Below, one piece after another: positions 41,770 to 51,586 of a stretch of 64,000 nt of DNA. This DNA comes from an uncultured Eggerthellaceae bacterium. Its GTDB lineage: Bacteria; Actinomycetota; Coriobacteriia; Coriobacteriales; Eggerthellaceae. Where the stretch lies: the NCBI GenBank assembly GCA_934617065.1, contig CAKTTY010000003.1, forward strand, positions 62,001 to 126,000. The letters run 5' to 3'. The position numbers and the translations under genes were made by a program. The notes under the pieces were generated by a model. That model saw only the letters and a program-made list of their open reading frames with translations, did not search any database and had not been told where the DNA came from. Within the stretch, counting starts at the first letter, position 1; every line of letters starts with the position of its first letter.

Positions 41770-42879
41770 CTACGAGATAATAATCATCTCATGGGTACTT
41801 TGCGTAAACACCTCATACGAAGTGTCGCGAACTACGCCATAATCCTCTAGGCGCATACCGAATTTGCCCGTTAGATAAATCCCTGGCTCAACCGTAACAA
41901 CATTGCCCGCGCAAAGCGCTTTCGGGTTCCTGGGCGAAAGGTTGGGCGCCTCATGGATATCGATTCCCACACTGTGGCCAAGAGAATGGCCCATAGCGCC
42001 ACCGAAGCCCTCTTCTTCCAGAATTGCTTCAGCATGTTGATGGACTTCGGCACCGGAAAGCCCAACGCGCAGCATAGCCTCGCATTCCTCGTTGGCACGG
42101 CGGATGGCCCCATAGGCGCGGCGGACTTCATCACTCGGCTCCCCCACAAACACCGTACGAGTCATGTCCGAACAATATCCCGCATAGCGCGCGCCGAAAT
42201 CCATCACCACAGCATCGCCAAATGCCAGTTTCGTTTCGCCAGGAATCGCATGAGGGGATGCAGCATGGGCGCCCGTTGCCACAATGGTGCCAAACGCCAG
42301 CCCCTCAGCTCCCCCTTCAAACATGTAGCGATCCAACTGCAATTGAACCTCGCGCTCAGTCATGCCGGGCTTCATGAACGCAATGATTTTGGCGAAAGCC
42401 GCATCAGTGATGCTTTGCGCCTTTCGCATTGCCGTTATCTCGGATTTATCTTTAACTTGACGAAGCTCTTCTACAAAGCCAGAAAGCTCCACCAAATCGA
42501 CTGCCCTGCCCTCAAACGTACGCTGCAAGGCGCGATATTCCGCCAAAGGCATCGAATCCTCGATGCCAATACGAACGCTATCGCGATCGACACCATCTGC
42601 CACCTTGGCAAGTACGGCGCTATGAGCCATCCGGCTATTGTCCACTTCAATATCGGTATCGGCAGCAGCAGACTCCATTGCATCAAAGTAACGGGAATCC
42701 GTATGCAGCACACAGTTGCAAGCAGAGACGACAAGGGCGTGGGCCGGCTCATCGTCGAAAACACGCTCAAAGCCCGTAGCCCATGAGACGTTCGAGAGCC
42801 CACGGATGTAGAGCACGTCTATCCCCTGTTCGCTCATTACGGCGCGAAGGCGGGAAAGACGTTCGGGATTATGTGCCAT
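41770..42879 (-). CDS. M24B Xaa-Pro aminopeptidase/dipeptidase
   Basis: This 369-residue cytoplasmic metallopeptidase has a creatinase-like N-terminal domain (about 1-130) and a pita-bread catalytic domain. Metal ligands are visible as Asp pair VMDFGARYAGYCSDMTRTV, His in GHSLGHSVGIDIHE, Glu in VTVEPGIY and Glu in MRLEDYG. Such enzymes cleave X-Pro bonds. ATG 42879 is chosen because AAGGAGATC lies upstream; the frame extends to 42942 without family similarity. It lies between aroB and efp, the usual position for a pepQ-like gene next to efp. Confidence 0.93.
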   Translation of the reverse strand: MAHNPERLSRLRAVMSEQGIDVLYIRGLSNVSWATGFERVFDDEPAHALVVSACNCVLHTDSRYFDAMESAAADTDIEVDNSRMAHSAVLAKVADGVDRDSVRIGIEDSMPLAEYRALQRTFEGRAVDLVELSGFVEELRQVKDKSEITAMRKAQSITDAAFAKIIAFMKPGMTEREVQLQLDRYMFEGGAEGLAFGTIVATGAHAASPHAIPGETKLAFGDAVVMDFGARYAGYCSDMTRTVFVGEPSDEVRRAYGAIRRANEECEAMLRVGLSGAEVHQHAEAILEEEGFGGAMGHSLGHSVGIDIHEAPNLSPRNPKALCAGNVVTVEPGIYLTGKFGMRLEDYGVVRDTSYEVFTQSTHEMIIIS

Positions 42880-42957
42880 TATGATCTCCTTCATAGACGT
42901 TATTGCTTTGTGCGTTGTTCCCCATAAAAGAACAGGGCCCAAGGCCCTGTCGATAAG

Positions 42958-44055
42958 CTACGAGATGCTACGTTGCCATGCTTGAAGGTATTCCAGCACG
43001 AACTCATCTTCGAGTTCGCACACCTCCCACTCACCGCAAGCGCGCGGAAGCACAAAGCGGAGCTTGCCAGAGCGCACCTTCTTATCGCCCTTCATAAGAT
43101 GAAGGAGGCGTTCGGGTTCGGCTTTCAGCTGAAGCTCAGGCAAGCCAAGGGCATCAAGCAAGGCATCCTGAGTCTGCACGAACTCCATCGATGCCCCTAG
43201 ATGCGCTACTGCCAATCGGGAGGCAAAGCGCATACCCTGCGCAACGGCATGACCATGGGAATACACACCGTAGCCCGCCTCTGTTTCAATGGCATGAGCA
43301 AGCGTGTGCCCATAGTTAAGGCACTCCCGCACACCTTTGGTTTCCTCCTGATCGCGCGCTACCACCGACGCCTTGAACACGATGCAACGCTGCACCGCTT
43401 CCTTGACCGTTTCCGGCTCGCGGGCAGCGAGCTGATCAGTATGGCTGTACAGCCAAAAAAAGAAATCCTCTGAATCAATAACGGCAGACTTGGCTATTTC
43501 ACCGCACCCACAAGCCCATTCCCTTTCGGGAAGCGTGGCAAGCGTGGCGACATCGGCGCAAACCAACGACGGCTGGCAAAAGGTACCTACCAAATTCTTG
43601 CCCGACTCGAGGTTGATGGCCGTTTTTCCGCCCACAGAAGAATCAACCATGGAAAGCAAGGTGGTAGGAACCTGGACAATGCGCAGACCGCGCATGAACG
43701 TAGAACCAGTAAAACCAGCCAAATCGCCCACAACGCCGCCGCCAAAAGCAACTACCACAGAATCGCGATTCAAGCCGCATTCAACCATGGCATGCCAAAT
43801 CTCGGAAGCACACTCAACCGATTTAGCCGACTCCCCCGCCGGCACCGTGATAACGGAAACCTGATAACCAACCTGCTTCAGGGACGCTTTAGCGGGATCA
43901 AGGTAACGCGCAGCTACTTCTGTGTCGGTGACGATAAGTGCTTTCTGATTGCCATCGAAGGCACGCATCTCGGCGCCGAGTCGATCGATCTGTCCCGCCG
44001 AAACAACCACATCATAGGCACGTTCACCGGGTATTTCCACAACAATGCGCGCCAT
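42958..44055 (-). CDS. aroB: 3-dehydroquinate synthase
   Basis: This 365-residue NAD- and zinc-dependent enzyme converts DAHP to 3-dehydroquinate, the second step of the shikimate pathway. VVAFGGGVVGDLAGFTGSTF, QVPTTLLSMVDSSVGGKTAI, LPEREWACGCGEIAKSAVI and the zinc-site segment NYGHTLAHAIE then YSHGHAVAQGM are intact. It starts 3 nt after aroK and is part of an aroE-like/aroC/aroK/aroB run. Confidence 0.97.
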   Translation of the reverse strand: MARIVVEIPGERAYDVVVSAGQIDRLGAEMRAFDGNQKALIVTDTEVAARYLDPAKASLKQVGYQVSVITVPAGESAKSVECASEIWHAMVECGLNRDSVVVAFGGGVVGDLAGFTGSTFMRGLRIVQVPTTLLSMVDSSVGGKTAINLESGKNLVGTFCQPSLVCADVATLATLPEREWACGCGEIAKSAVIDSEDFFFWLYSHTDQLAAREPETVKEAVQRCIVFKASVVARDQEETKGVRECLNYGHTLAHAIETEAGYGVYSHGHAVAQGMRFASRLAVAHLGASMEFVQTQDALLDALGLPELQLKAEPERLLHLMKGDKKVRSGKLRFVLPRACGEWEVCELEDEFVLEYLQAWQRSIS

Positions 44056-44058
44056 GCA

Positions 44059-44625
44059 CTAATCCCTCTTCACCAGCACACCGGCATCAAGCAGAAGCTC
44101 AACTACCTCGTCTGCAACTTCACGAATAGTGCGGCCTTCAGTGTCCACAGAAACATCGGCGGCGGCTTCATACTGAGGCTCTCGTTTGACAATGGTTTTG
44201 CGGGCGGTTTCAAGGTTCTTAAACATAGGGCGGGAATCGGTGTTGGGGATACGGGCAGCGGCTCCGTCAGCGGAAACCTTCAGGTACACTACATAGCCCG
44301 CCTCTTTCATGATCTGGGCGTTAACGGGACGCTTGGTAACAACACCGCCGCCGCAGCCGATAAGACGCGGGGAACGCTTTGCCAGGTCGCGCAAAACATC
44401 AGTTTCGATATCGCGGAATGCCTCTTCGCCGTCTTCAGCAAAGATATCGGCAACGATACGGTCTTCGCGAAGCTCAAGATATTCATCGGCATCGATGGAT
44501 GCAACGCCGCACGTTACTGCGATCTGCTGAGAAATACTGGTCTTGCCCGCTCCCATGAAGCCGATGAAGAACACCGGCTTAGTGAGATAGAACCTGCCTG
44601 CATGCGTAGGGTGGTTTGTGGTCAT
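44059..44625 (-). CDS. aroK: Shikimate kinase
   Basis: This 188-residue P-loop kinase phosphorylates shikimate. Walker A GFMGAGKTSISQ (about 22-33), shikimate contact IDADEYLELRE, the EEAFRDIETDVL segment, GCGGGVV (about 98-104) and the lid DSRPMF are all present. ATG 44625 has GAGGAGC upstream. An extra ~15 N-terminal residues (TTNHPTHAGRFYLTKP) precede the usual family start. Confidence 0.96.
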   Translation of the reverse strand: MTTNHPTHAGRFYLTKPVFFIGFMGAGKTSISQQIAVTCGVASIDADEYLELREDRIVADIFAEDGEEAFRDIETDVLRDLAKRSPRLIGCGGGVVTKRPVNAQIMKEAGYVVYLKVSADGAAARIPNTDSRPMFKNLETARKTIVKREPQYEAAADVSVDTEGRTIREVADEVVELLLDAGVLVKRD

Positions 44626-44654
44626 GAAATAAGCTCCTCGTAATTCGTGGCGTT

Positions 44655-45827
44655 TTAACGGGACATCGTTTTAATACGCTCTTTGTACGAAGCGATGTTC
44701 TGTTTTATATCGGTCATATTGTCACAGCCGAACTTCTTCAGGTAGGCATCGGCAAGTACCATTGCCACCTCGGATTCCGCCACAACGGCAGCAGCTGGAA
44801 CGGCACAGGTATCGCTACGTTCCTTCGATGCTTCGGCAACTTCAAACGTGTCGAGGTTAACGGTATTGAGTGGCGTGGTAAGCGTAGCGATGGGCTTCAT
44901 TCCGACCGTAACCACCAACGGCATACCCGTCGTCATTCCGCCTTCCAGGCCACCTGCATTGTTAGATGCACGCACAAACCCTTCCGCTTCGTCGAGGAAG
45001 ATCTCGTCGTGCACCTGGCTGCCCGGGCGACGCGTGGTCTCAAAGCCGATACCGAATTCGACGCCCTTGATGGCGGGAATGGAGAACAATGCGCCACCAA
45101 GCTTTGAAGTAAGGCGATCGGTTGGCGTTTCATATCCACCAACAGCAGGGAGAAGACCAGTTACCACAACACGGAACACACCACCCAAGGTGTCTCCCGC
45201 CTCCTTGGCCTTGTCGATAGCATCCATCATGCGCTCGGATGCTTCGGTGCTGGGGCAACGGACCTCGCTCATCTCGATGTCGAGCGGGGTGTAAGCGGTA
45301 GCAGCGGCCATCGGGTCTTCTTCCTCCATGACTTCATCGCCGATAGACACTACATAGGAATAGATCTCAACACCGAGTTCAGCTAGAAACTCACGCGCAA
45401 TGCCGGCAGCGGCAACACGCATGGTCGTTTCGCGGGCACTGGAACGCTCGAGAATATTGCGGCAATCATCCATGTCGTTCTTCAAAACACCCAGCAAATC
45501 GGCATGTCCAGGACGAGGGGTTACCTCACGAACCAGATCTTGGGGCGGCTCACCAAACACGGACATACGCTCGGTCCAATTCGACCAATCACGATTCGCA
45601 ACAGACAACGTTACCGGCGACCCAATAGTGTGGCCAAAACGAACACCAGAGGTAACCGAAACCTTATCCTTTTCGATTGCCTGCCTACCGCCGCGGCCAT
45701 AACCGCTCTGCCTGCGAGCAAGATCGGAGTTAATAGCCTTTTCGGAGATGGTCAATCCTGCAGGAACGCCCGAAACTATGGCCGTGAGAACAGGGCCGTG
45801 GCTTTCACCTGCTGTTATGTATTCCAT
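44655..45827 (-). CDS. aroC: Chorismate synthase
   Basis: This 390-residue FMN-dependent enzyme converts EPSP to chorismate. Signatures are present: MEYITAGESHGPVLTAIVSG at the N-terminus, RRQSGYGRGGRQAIEKD, RPGHADLLGV, SSARETTMRVAAAGIAREFL and GGMTTGMPLVV. ATG 45827 is chosen because TAAGGAATG lies upstream and the family begins there; the frame is open to 45875. It is followed within 30 nt by aroK. Confidence 0.97.
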   Translation of the reverse strand: MEYITAGESHGPVLTAIVSGVPAGLTISEKAINSDLARRQSGYGRGGRQAIEKDKVSVTSGVRFGHTIGSPVTLSVANRDWSNWTERMSVFGEPPQDLVREVTPRPGHADLLGVLKNDMDDCRNILERSSARETTMRVAAAGIAREFLAELGVEIYSYVVSIGDEVMEEEDPMAAATAYTPLDIEMSEVRCPSTEASERMMDAIDKAKEAGDTLGGVFRVVVTGLLPAVGGYETPTDRLTSKLGGALFSIPAIKGVEFGIGFETTRRPGSQVHDEIFLDEAEGFVRASNNAGGLEGGMTTGMPLVVTVGMKPIATLTTPLNTVNLDTFEVAEASKERSDTCAVPAAAVVAESEVAMVLADAYLKKFGCDNMTDIKQNIASYKERIKTMSR

Positions 45828-45922
45828 GCTGCATTCCTTATTCGATGTTAGATAAATCAAACATGATTTTAGCAAAACCGCCGTTACTCCATCGAAATAA
45901 AGTGCTTAAGGTTTCGAACGTG

Positions 45923-46750
45923 TTACAGCTCGGCACGACCGAATTCTACGAGAAGCTCTGCGCATTCCGCGCCCCACGCCGCCATAACCGATGACGTTGC
46001 CAAATAATCACAGCCAGCGGCAGTTGCCGCATCGTTATAGCAGGCACTTTCACCACAAAGGTCACACACGATATGACCGGGCTCGAAAGCAATACCAGCC
46101 CGACTAAAATCTTCGGTGCAGAAAACAAGATCAGCTGCAGCAATTCGAGAAGCTGCCGCAACAGTTCCAAAGAGGAACGAGGCGTTGTCGTAGGCACGAG
46201 TTGCAGAAAGGTGGCCAACGCGCTTCTGCTCAGTATCAATGATCTGGGTTCGTTCCTTGCCAAACGCCTCCAAGAAGGCAAGCAAGTTGTTACGCGTACG
46301 TTCTTTTTCCGCCCCCAGCAAGGTGATCTCGCTCACACCTGCTCGCGCACATTCGTAGGCCACGTCAAGAGCCGAACTGCCCGACCCCAAAACAACAGCC
46401 TTCGCACCGTACAAGGGAAGGAAGAGCCGCTCCATTTCGTCGATAGCAACACGAGCATATTGGCTAAGCACAAGCGTGTTCTTTCCGCCACGATAGAGAA
46501 TATCGGCGCCTTGCGCCAAACGCGCTGATGCCCCTTGGACCTCGCCAGCCTCAAACACTACCTGGCGAAACGGCGCAGAAACCACAAACGCATGGCTCTT
46601 CCGGGCAGAAAGCAAAGCAGCAGCTTCGCCACGTGTGCGGCATTCTTCAATTACAACACTCCATGAAGCAGTCTTTTCCATGAAGGAACGACGGAATGAA
46701 CCAGCGGCGGGCTTTGCAGCAGGCGCAGCTAGGAACGTAAGGTTTCGCAT
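45923..46750 (-). CDS. Divergent shikimate-dehydrogenase-like protein
   Basis: This 275-residue protein lies immediately upstream of aroC and has the AroE C-terminal Rossmann half: AVVLGSGSSALDVAYECARA (about 116-135), then an SDH-like layout. GGKNTLVL corresponds to the GAVNTI motif. However, the GxPIxHSxSP shikimate-binding segment is missing, the NVTxPxK motif reads FVVSAPFRQ (catalytic Lys not conserved), and no NTDGxG follows. It is either a strongly diverged shikimate dehydrogenase that still completes the local pathway, or a relative with another role. It overlaps the 3' end of the YqeG-like gene by 22 nt, with GAGGGGG before the ATG. Confidence 0.72.
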   Translation of the reverse strand: MRNLTFLAAPAAKPAAGSFRRSFMEKTASWSVVIEECRTRGEAAALLSARKSHAFVVSAPFRQVVFEAGEVQGASARLAQGADILYRGGKNTLVLSQYARVAIDEMERLFLPLYGAKAVVLGSGSSALDVAYECARAGVSEITLLGAEKERTRNNLLAFLEAFGKERTQIIDTEQKRVGHLSATRAYDNASFLFGTVAAASRIAAADLVFCTEDFSRAGIAFEPGHIVCDLCGESACYNDAATAAGCDYLATSSVMAAWGAECAELLVEFGRAEL

Positions 46751-47253
46751 GCGCTGGCCCCCTCTGGCTCCTTGTCAGAGATGAATGCACGCTCAATCGA
46801 ACGCACGAACATCGTATGCTTAAGGTCCTCTTCAACCAACGGACATACCAAATACGCCTTCATGCCCGCAAGATGCGCCCCTATAACATCGGTCGAAAGC
46901 TGATCACCGATCATCAAAGTGTTTTTACGAGTGCCCCCAATCTTGTTGCGCGCCATGACGAATCCGTGAGGAAGAGGCTTGAGGGCCTTGGCCACAATAG
47001 GAAGATCAAGCTCGCGAGCAAGGTCGAATACATTACCGTGAAAATTATTCGAAAGAAAGCACATCTTCACGCCAGCAGCGCGAACGCGCGCCAGCCACTG
47101 ACGCACATCGGCGGGTACCTGATGATCGGCACGAGAAAGAATGGTGTTATCGATATCAAGCAGCACATGTGTAAAGCCTTTGCCGACGATATCCCATTCA
47201 ACGTTGATGGCACTCGTTCGCGAAAAATAGCGGTCGGGTTGGATAAGAGACAT
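46729..47253 (-). CDS. YqeG-family HAD (subfamily IIIA) phosphatase
   Basis: This 174-residue protein has HAD motif I LLDIDNTI (about 31-38), motif II FLSNN, Lys in AKALKPLPHGF and motif III IGDQLSTDVIGA (about 117-128). YqeG proteins are HAD-type phosphatases of uncertain substrate; some relatives act on phosphatidylglycerophosphate. It overlaps the next gene (aroE-like) and follows mltG by about 20 nt, so it is part of the operon. Confidence 0.9.
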   Translation of the reverse strand: MSLIQPDRYFSRTSAINVEWDIVGKGFTHVLLDIDNTILSRADHQVPADVRQWLARVRAAGVKMCFLSNNFHGNVFDLARELDLPIVAKALKPLPHGFVMARNKIGGTRKNTLMIGDQLSTDVIGAHLAGMKAYLVCPLVEEDLKHTMFVRSIERAFISDKEPEGASACETLRS

Positions 47254-47270
47254 CGCTACCTCAATAATGC

Positions 47271-48434
47271 CTACGAATGATCGGCGATGGTCTTCTGGTG
47301 CTCTTCGTAAGTTTTATCGAAGAAGTAATCGACCCCACCTTGATCGTTGTTCCAGAACGAGAAGAAATAATAGTCATCGAAATTGCGTTCAGGCGAAAGA
47401 ACCGCACGCAGCGAATCTATGCTCGGGCTGCAAATCGGCGTAGGGGGCAAACCCTTGGTAACACGGGTGTTGTACGGACTCTTTGTTGACCAGTTGTACG
47501 TATCGAGATTGTCGCCCACCTCATAAGCTGTGGTAGCGTCACTGCCCAACGTTCCATATGAGGGATCGCCAGAATTGCCCAAGCGATTATAGAAAACAGC
47601 AGCAACCTTGGTGCGCGTGTCGTTGGTAGCTTCCTTCTCTACGATAGAAGCAAGGATCAATGCGTCGTAGTTAGACATATTCTTGCTGCGCGGATAAGAA
47701 AAATCGAGAGACGTCACCTCGGAGCGATATTGATCAAGCATCTGACACACCACATCTTCAGCAGATGCATTGACAATCAGCTCATACGTTTTAGGGAACA
47801 GGAATCCTTCGAGCGAGTTCTTGCCGGCATCGGTTAAGAACGTGTACTCCTTTGCGTACTTGGAAGCATCCGAAGCTGCAGTTTTAAATTGGTCTGCGGT
47901 AATAGAACCGTTATAGGCCTTTTCCACTGCGGTAGCTATTGAATCGAGTGTGGCTCCTTCAGGAACCACCAAATTAGTTATGTTGGCAGTGGGGCCGGCA
48001 ACAAGCGCATCCACTAAATCTTCGTTGCTCATACCGCCCTCGAAAGAATAGACGCCCGGTTTGAGCGAAGAGGCAGCACCCTTGGCATTGGCAACAGCGG
48101 TAAATTCGCCCTTACGAATGACAAGGCCCGCATCGTAGAGGTTGTCTGCGATAACGGGCAATGTAGAACCTTCGGCAATCTGTACTGTAACCTGCTGTCC
48201 ATCGGGAGCCAGATGATCGTTAGCAGCTTCTGCACAGCTGGTGTTCACGAAGAGCGCCACTATGATAACTACCACAACCGCAATAGCGGCGATTAAGGCT
48301 ATGAGCGGCGCTTTCGACTTCTTCGGGCGAATTGCCGAAGTGTCGTATGTACGGAATTCCTTTTCGCCCCTCGCATGAGCAGCGCGAGCCGCATGCGTGG
48401 ACTTGCGGGAATACGTAACCTTCCTAGGACTCAT
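47271..48434 (-). CDS. mltG: Endolytic transglycosylase MltG
   Basis: This 387-residue membrane-anchored protein cuts nascent peptidoglycan. A basic cytoplasmic tail (residues 1-42) precedes one membrane helix (APLIALIAAIAVVVVIIVAL, about 43-62), then the YceG domain with GVYSFEGGM, LEGFLFPKTYEL, ILASIVEKEA (catalytic Glu) and NTRVTKGLPPTPICSPS. ATG 48434 is chosen because AAAGGTGAGG lies just upstream; it overlaps the ruvX 3' end by 11 nt. Confidence 0.95.
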   Translation of the reverse strand: MSPRKVTYSRKSTHAARAAHARGEKEFRTYDTSAIRPKKSKAPLIALIAAIAVVVVIIVALFVNTSCAEAANDHLAPDGQQVTVQIAEGSTLPVIADNLYDAGLVIRKGEFTAVANAKGAASSLKPGVYSFEGGMSNEDLVDALVAGPTANITNLVVPEGATLDSIATAVEKAYNGSITADQFKTAASDASKYAKEYTFLTDAGKNSLEGFLFPKTYELIVNASAEDVVCQMLDQYRSEVTSLDFSYPRSKNMSNYDALILASIVEKEATNDTRTKVAAVFYNRLGNSGDPSYGTLGSDATTAYEVGDNLDTYNWSTKSPYNTRVTKGLPPTPICSPSIDSLRAVLSPERNFDDYYFFSFWNNDQGGVDYFFDKTYEEHQKTIADHS

Positions 48435-48867
48435 TTGCCTCACCTTTCAAAGAACCAGCCATGCGCTTGTCGAGCCATGACTGGAGGAACAACGATGCAG
48501 CGATCATATCAACCTTACCGCGCATTTCCTTTTCAGAAAAGCCTTGCTCGCGCAAAGAGCGTTTTGCCTCCGAAGAACTGAGCCTTTCATCGGAAAACTC
48601 CAATGGAAGACCAAGCTTGGAGGCAACTTGTTGGGCAACCTCACGAATAGACTGCGCTTGCGGACCCTTGGCCCCACCCATAGTAAGAGGAAGGCCAGAC
48701 ACGATCAGCTCCGGTTCCCAATCTTCGCACACGCGGCGAAAACTTGGTGCGTTGGCACGCACTTCTTCGGTGGGAAGAACGCACAGAGGAGTGGCGATCT
48801 TTTCTTGCGGGTCGCTGATGGCAATGCCACAGCGAACCTTGCCAATGTCAAGAGCCATGATTCTCAT
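48424..48867 (-). CDS. ruvX: Putative pre-16S rRNA nuclease / Holliday junction resolvase YqgF
   Basis: This 147-residue RNase H-fold protein has MALDIGKVRCGIAISD at the N-terminus (catalytic Asp), IVSGLPLTMGG and DERLSSSEAKRSL followed by a C-terminal VDMIAASLFLQSWLD (second catalytic Asp). YqgF is implicated in 16S rRNA 5' maturation and possibly recombination. Placement between alaS and mltG is the common Gram-positive order. Confidence 0.94.
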   Translation of the reverse strand: MRIMALDIGKVRCGIAISDPQEKIATPLCVLPTEEVRANAPSFRRVCEDWEPELIVSGLPLTMGGAKGPQAQSIREVAQQVASKLGLPLEFSDERLSSSEAKRSLREQGFSEKEMRGKVDMIAASLFLQSWLDKRMAGSLKGEANES

Positions 48868-48896
48868 GTGTGCGCTCCTCCCTTCCGTTACGTGTT

Positions 48897-51527
48897 TTAT
48901 GCGAAAAGCTTGCGTGCGGCATCAAGCGCAGCATCAATGCCAGAAACATCCTTGCCGCCAGCTTGTGCCATGGTGGGCTTACCGCCACCGCCGCCCTTGA
49001 TCTCACGGGAAATCTGCTTGATTACTGCACCAGCATTGAAGCCCTTTTCAACTGCTTCGTCGGTACCTGCAGCAAGCAAGATAGGCGTGCCCTGATTGTC
49101 AGAAGCCAATACGCAAGCGCCTGCTTCGGGAAGGCGAGAGCGTACGATATCCCAGAAATTACGCATACCGCCGGCATCAATGCCATCCTTGCGATAGATG
49201 AATACCGGATAGTCGGAACCAACAGTGAACTGGTCAAGAGCTTCGGGAAGCTCGCCCGTTGCCGCAGCTGCCTTATTCGCCTTACGCTTGGCATTAAGGT
49301 CGCGCAGCTGCTTGATATTGGCCTCAACGCGAGCCTGGACATCGGACGTGGGCACGCGCAAAGTAGCAGAAAGCTCCTTCATCTGATGTTCAAAGCCATT
49401 GAGATAAGCCAAAGCATCGTAGGAAGTGAAAGCCTCGATACGACGAAGGTTTGCACCGACGCTGCTTTCAGAGACGATCTTCACCAAGCCGATTTCGGCA
49501 GTGTTGGCAACATGGCAACCACCGCACAACTCGCTGGAGAAATCGCCCACCTTAACAACGCGAACCACATCGCCATACTTCTCGCCGAACAGAGCAGTAA
49601 CGCCCTCTTCGCGAGCCTTGGCAAGCGAAGTTTCGAAGATATTCGTTGCGGTTGCGGACATGATGACGTTGTTGGCGAGTTCTTCGACCTGCTTCAGCTG
49701 CTCAGGCGTAACCGACTCGAAGTGAGTGAAGTCAAAACGAAGACGGTCGGGACCAACATAGCTACCAGCCTGCTTGACGTGAGCGCCAAGAACCTGACGA
49801 AGGGCAGCATGCAGAATATGGGTACACGTATGGTTGCGCGCGATGCAAGCGCGACGCTTAGCGTCAACCTGTGCAGAAACGGCCATACCAACCGTGAGTG
49901 CCCCAGAAGCAACGGTAGCAACATGGCATACCAAGCCCTTTTCGGGTGCTTTGGTATCAGTTACCTGGAGCTCCACGCCATCAGCGGTGATGGTGCCCGT
50001 ATCGCCAACTTCGCCGCCCATTTCAGCGTAGAACGGAGTAACGTCAAGCACGACTTCACCCTGTTCACCAGCGGCAAGAGAGTCAACGCGCTCGCCATTG
50101 CGCACAATCGCGCATACCTTAGCATCGGCAGAAAGGCGCTCATAGCCAACAAATTCGGTTGCGCCAAGCTCCTTCAAGAGGTCGGCGTGAACGCCACCAT
50201 AGGTGCTCCATGCAGCTTCGGCATCCTTGACGTTTGCGGCACGAGCACGATTACGCTGCTCTTCCATGCAACGAGCGAATTCCTCTTCGTCAATGGAGTA
50301 ACCACGCTCTTCGCAGATTTCCGTAGTTACCTCGACAGGGAAACCGTAGGTGTCATGCAGGACAAAGGCAGTAGAACCAGAAAGAACGGTGCCTTCCATC
50401 TTGGAAAGGGCATCGTCGAGATAAGCCTGGCCCTGACGAAGCGTTGCGCCAAAGCGCTCTTCTTCGGAGAGAACAACGCGCTTGATAAGCTCCTCGTTCT
50501 CGACGAGTTCGGGATACACGCTGCCCATAAGCTCGATGATCTTGTTCACGTAGCTGGTAAGGAAGGCGCCTTCGATACCCAGAGAATGGCCCTTCATAAC
50601 CGCGCGACGGAGCAAACGACGCAGAACATAGCCGCGACCCTCGTTGGAAGGAAGAATGCCATCGGCGATCATAAACGTGATCGAACGGCTGTGATCAGCG
50701 ATGATGCGCAGACATACATCGGTTTCCACTTCCTGGCGGTATTTCTTGCCGGAAAGCTCTTCGCCAACACCAACCAAGCTGCGAAGGATGTCGGTATCGT
50801 AGTTATTGGTTACGCCCTGCATGATTGCAGCAATACGCTCAAGACCCATGCCGGTATCAATGTTCTTCGTCTGGAGAGGGGCAAGGGTGCCGTCCTCTTG
50901 CCCATCGTACTGGGTGAACACGCAGTTCCAGAACTCAAGGTAGCGATCGCAGTCGCAGCCAGGCTTGCAGTCGGGGCTGCCACAACCTACATCGGGACCC
51001 TGATCGAAATAAATTTCAGAACAGGGACCGCAGGGGCCGGTGGGACCAGCGCGCCAGAAGTTGTCTTCTTCACCCAGCTTGGAAATATGATCCTCTGGAA
51101 CGCCAAGGCTCTTCCAGATCTCGATGGTCTCGTCGTCGTTTTCGAAAACGGTAAAGTAGAGCTTTTCAGCAGGAAGCCCCAATACCTCGGTAGAGAATTC
51201 GTATGCCCAAGCACACATTTCGTTTTTGAAGTACCTGCCAAAGCTAAAGTTGCCCAGCATCTCAAAGAAGCTTAGGTGGCGAGCATCGCCAATATTGTCG
51301 ATGTCGTTGGTGCGTACGCACTTCTGAACGGTGGTGGTGCCAATGTACTGGCTATCAAGCTCCTTCTGATGAAGGAAGTAGGGCTTGAACTGAACCATGC
51401 CAGCGCTGGTAAGCAGCAGCGATGGATCATCGGGGATCAGGGAAGAAGAAGGCATGCGCTTGCAGCCCTTTTCCTCGAAGAACGCCAGGTATTTCTCGCG
51501 AATTTCGGCGGTAGTCATATAGTTCAT
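48897..51527 (-). CDS. alaS: Alanyl-tRNA synthetase
   Basis: This 876-residue class II synthetase has the catalytic core at the N-terminus (IREKYLAFFEEKGCKRMPSS, FKPYFLHQKELDSQ), the tRNA-binding middle, the editing domain (NHTCTHILHAALRQVLG and CGGCHVANTAEIG with zinc/editing residues), and the C-terminal oligomerisation domain ending GGGGGKPTMAQAGG. Length is as expected. The ATG at 51527 is preferred (AGAGGAAC upstream); another ATG lies three codons in, and the frame is open to 51590. Confidence 0.97.
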   Translation of the reverse strand: MNYMTTAEIREKYLAFFEEKGCKRMPSSSLIPDDPSLLLTSAGMVQFKPYFLHQKELDSQYIGTTTVQKCVRTNDIDNIGDARHLSFFEMLGNFSFGRYFKNEMCAWAYEFSTEVLGLPAEKLYFTVFENDDETIEIWKSLGVPEDHISKLGEEDNFWRAGPTGPCGPCSEIYFDQGPDVGCGSPDCKPGCDCDRYLEFWNCVFTQYDGQEDGTLAPLQTKNIDTGMGLERIAAIMQGVTNNYDTDILRSLVGVGEELSGKKYRQEVETDVCLRIIADHSRSITFMIADGILPSNEGRGYVLRRLLRRAVMKGHSLGIEGAFLTSYVNKIIELMGSVYPELVENEELIKRVVLSEEERFGATLRQGQAYLDDALSKMEGTVLSGSTAFVLHDTYGFPVEVTTEICEERGYSIDEEEFARCMEEQRNRARAANVKDAEAAWSTYGGVHADLLKELGATEFVGYERLSADAKVCAIVRNGERVDSLAAGEQGEVVLDVTPFYAEMGGEVGDTGTITADGVELQVTDTKAPEKGLVCHVATVASGALTVGMAVSAQVDAKRRACIARNHTCTHILHAALRQVLGAHVKQAGSYVGPDRLRFDFTHFESVTPEQLKQVEELANNVIMSATATNIFETSLAKAREEGVTALFGEKYGDVVRVVKVGDFSSELCGGCHVANTAEIGLVKIVSESSVGANLRRIEAFTSYDALAYLNGFEHQMKELSATLRVPTSDVQARVEANIKQLRDLNAKRKANKAAAATGELPEALDQFTVGSDYPVFIYRKDGIDAGGMRNFWDIVRSRLPEAGACVLASDNQGTPILLAAGTDEAVEKGFNAGAVIKQISREIKGGGGGKPTMAQAGGKDVSGIDAALDAARKLFA

Positions 51528-51586
51528 ACGATATTGTTCCTCTTCGAAGTGTTCATCGTTTAGTAATTTGCCAAATGCAGATTCTA

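Noticed and set aside
48870..51275. 801-codon open frame on the plus strand
   Set aside because: It is the antisense of alaS, has no SD, and its translation has no family character; alaS on the minus strand is unmistakable.
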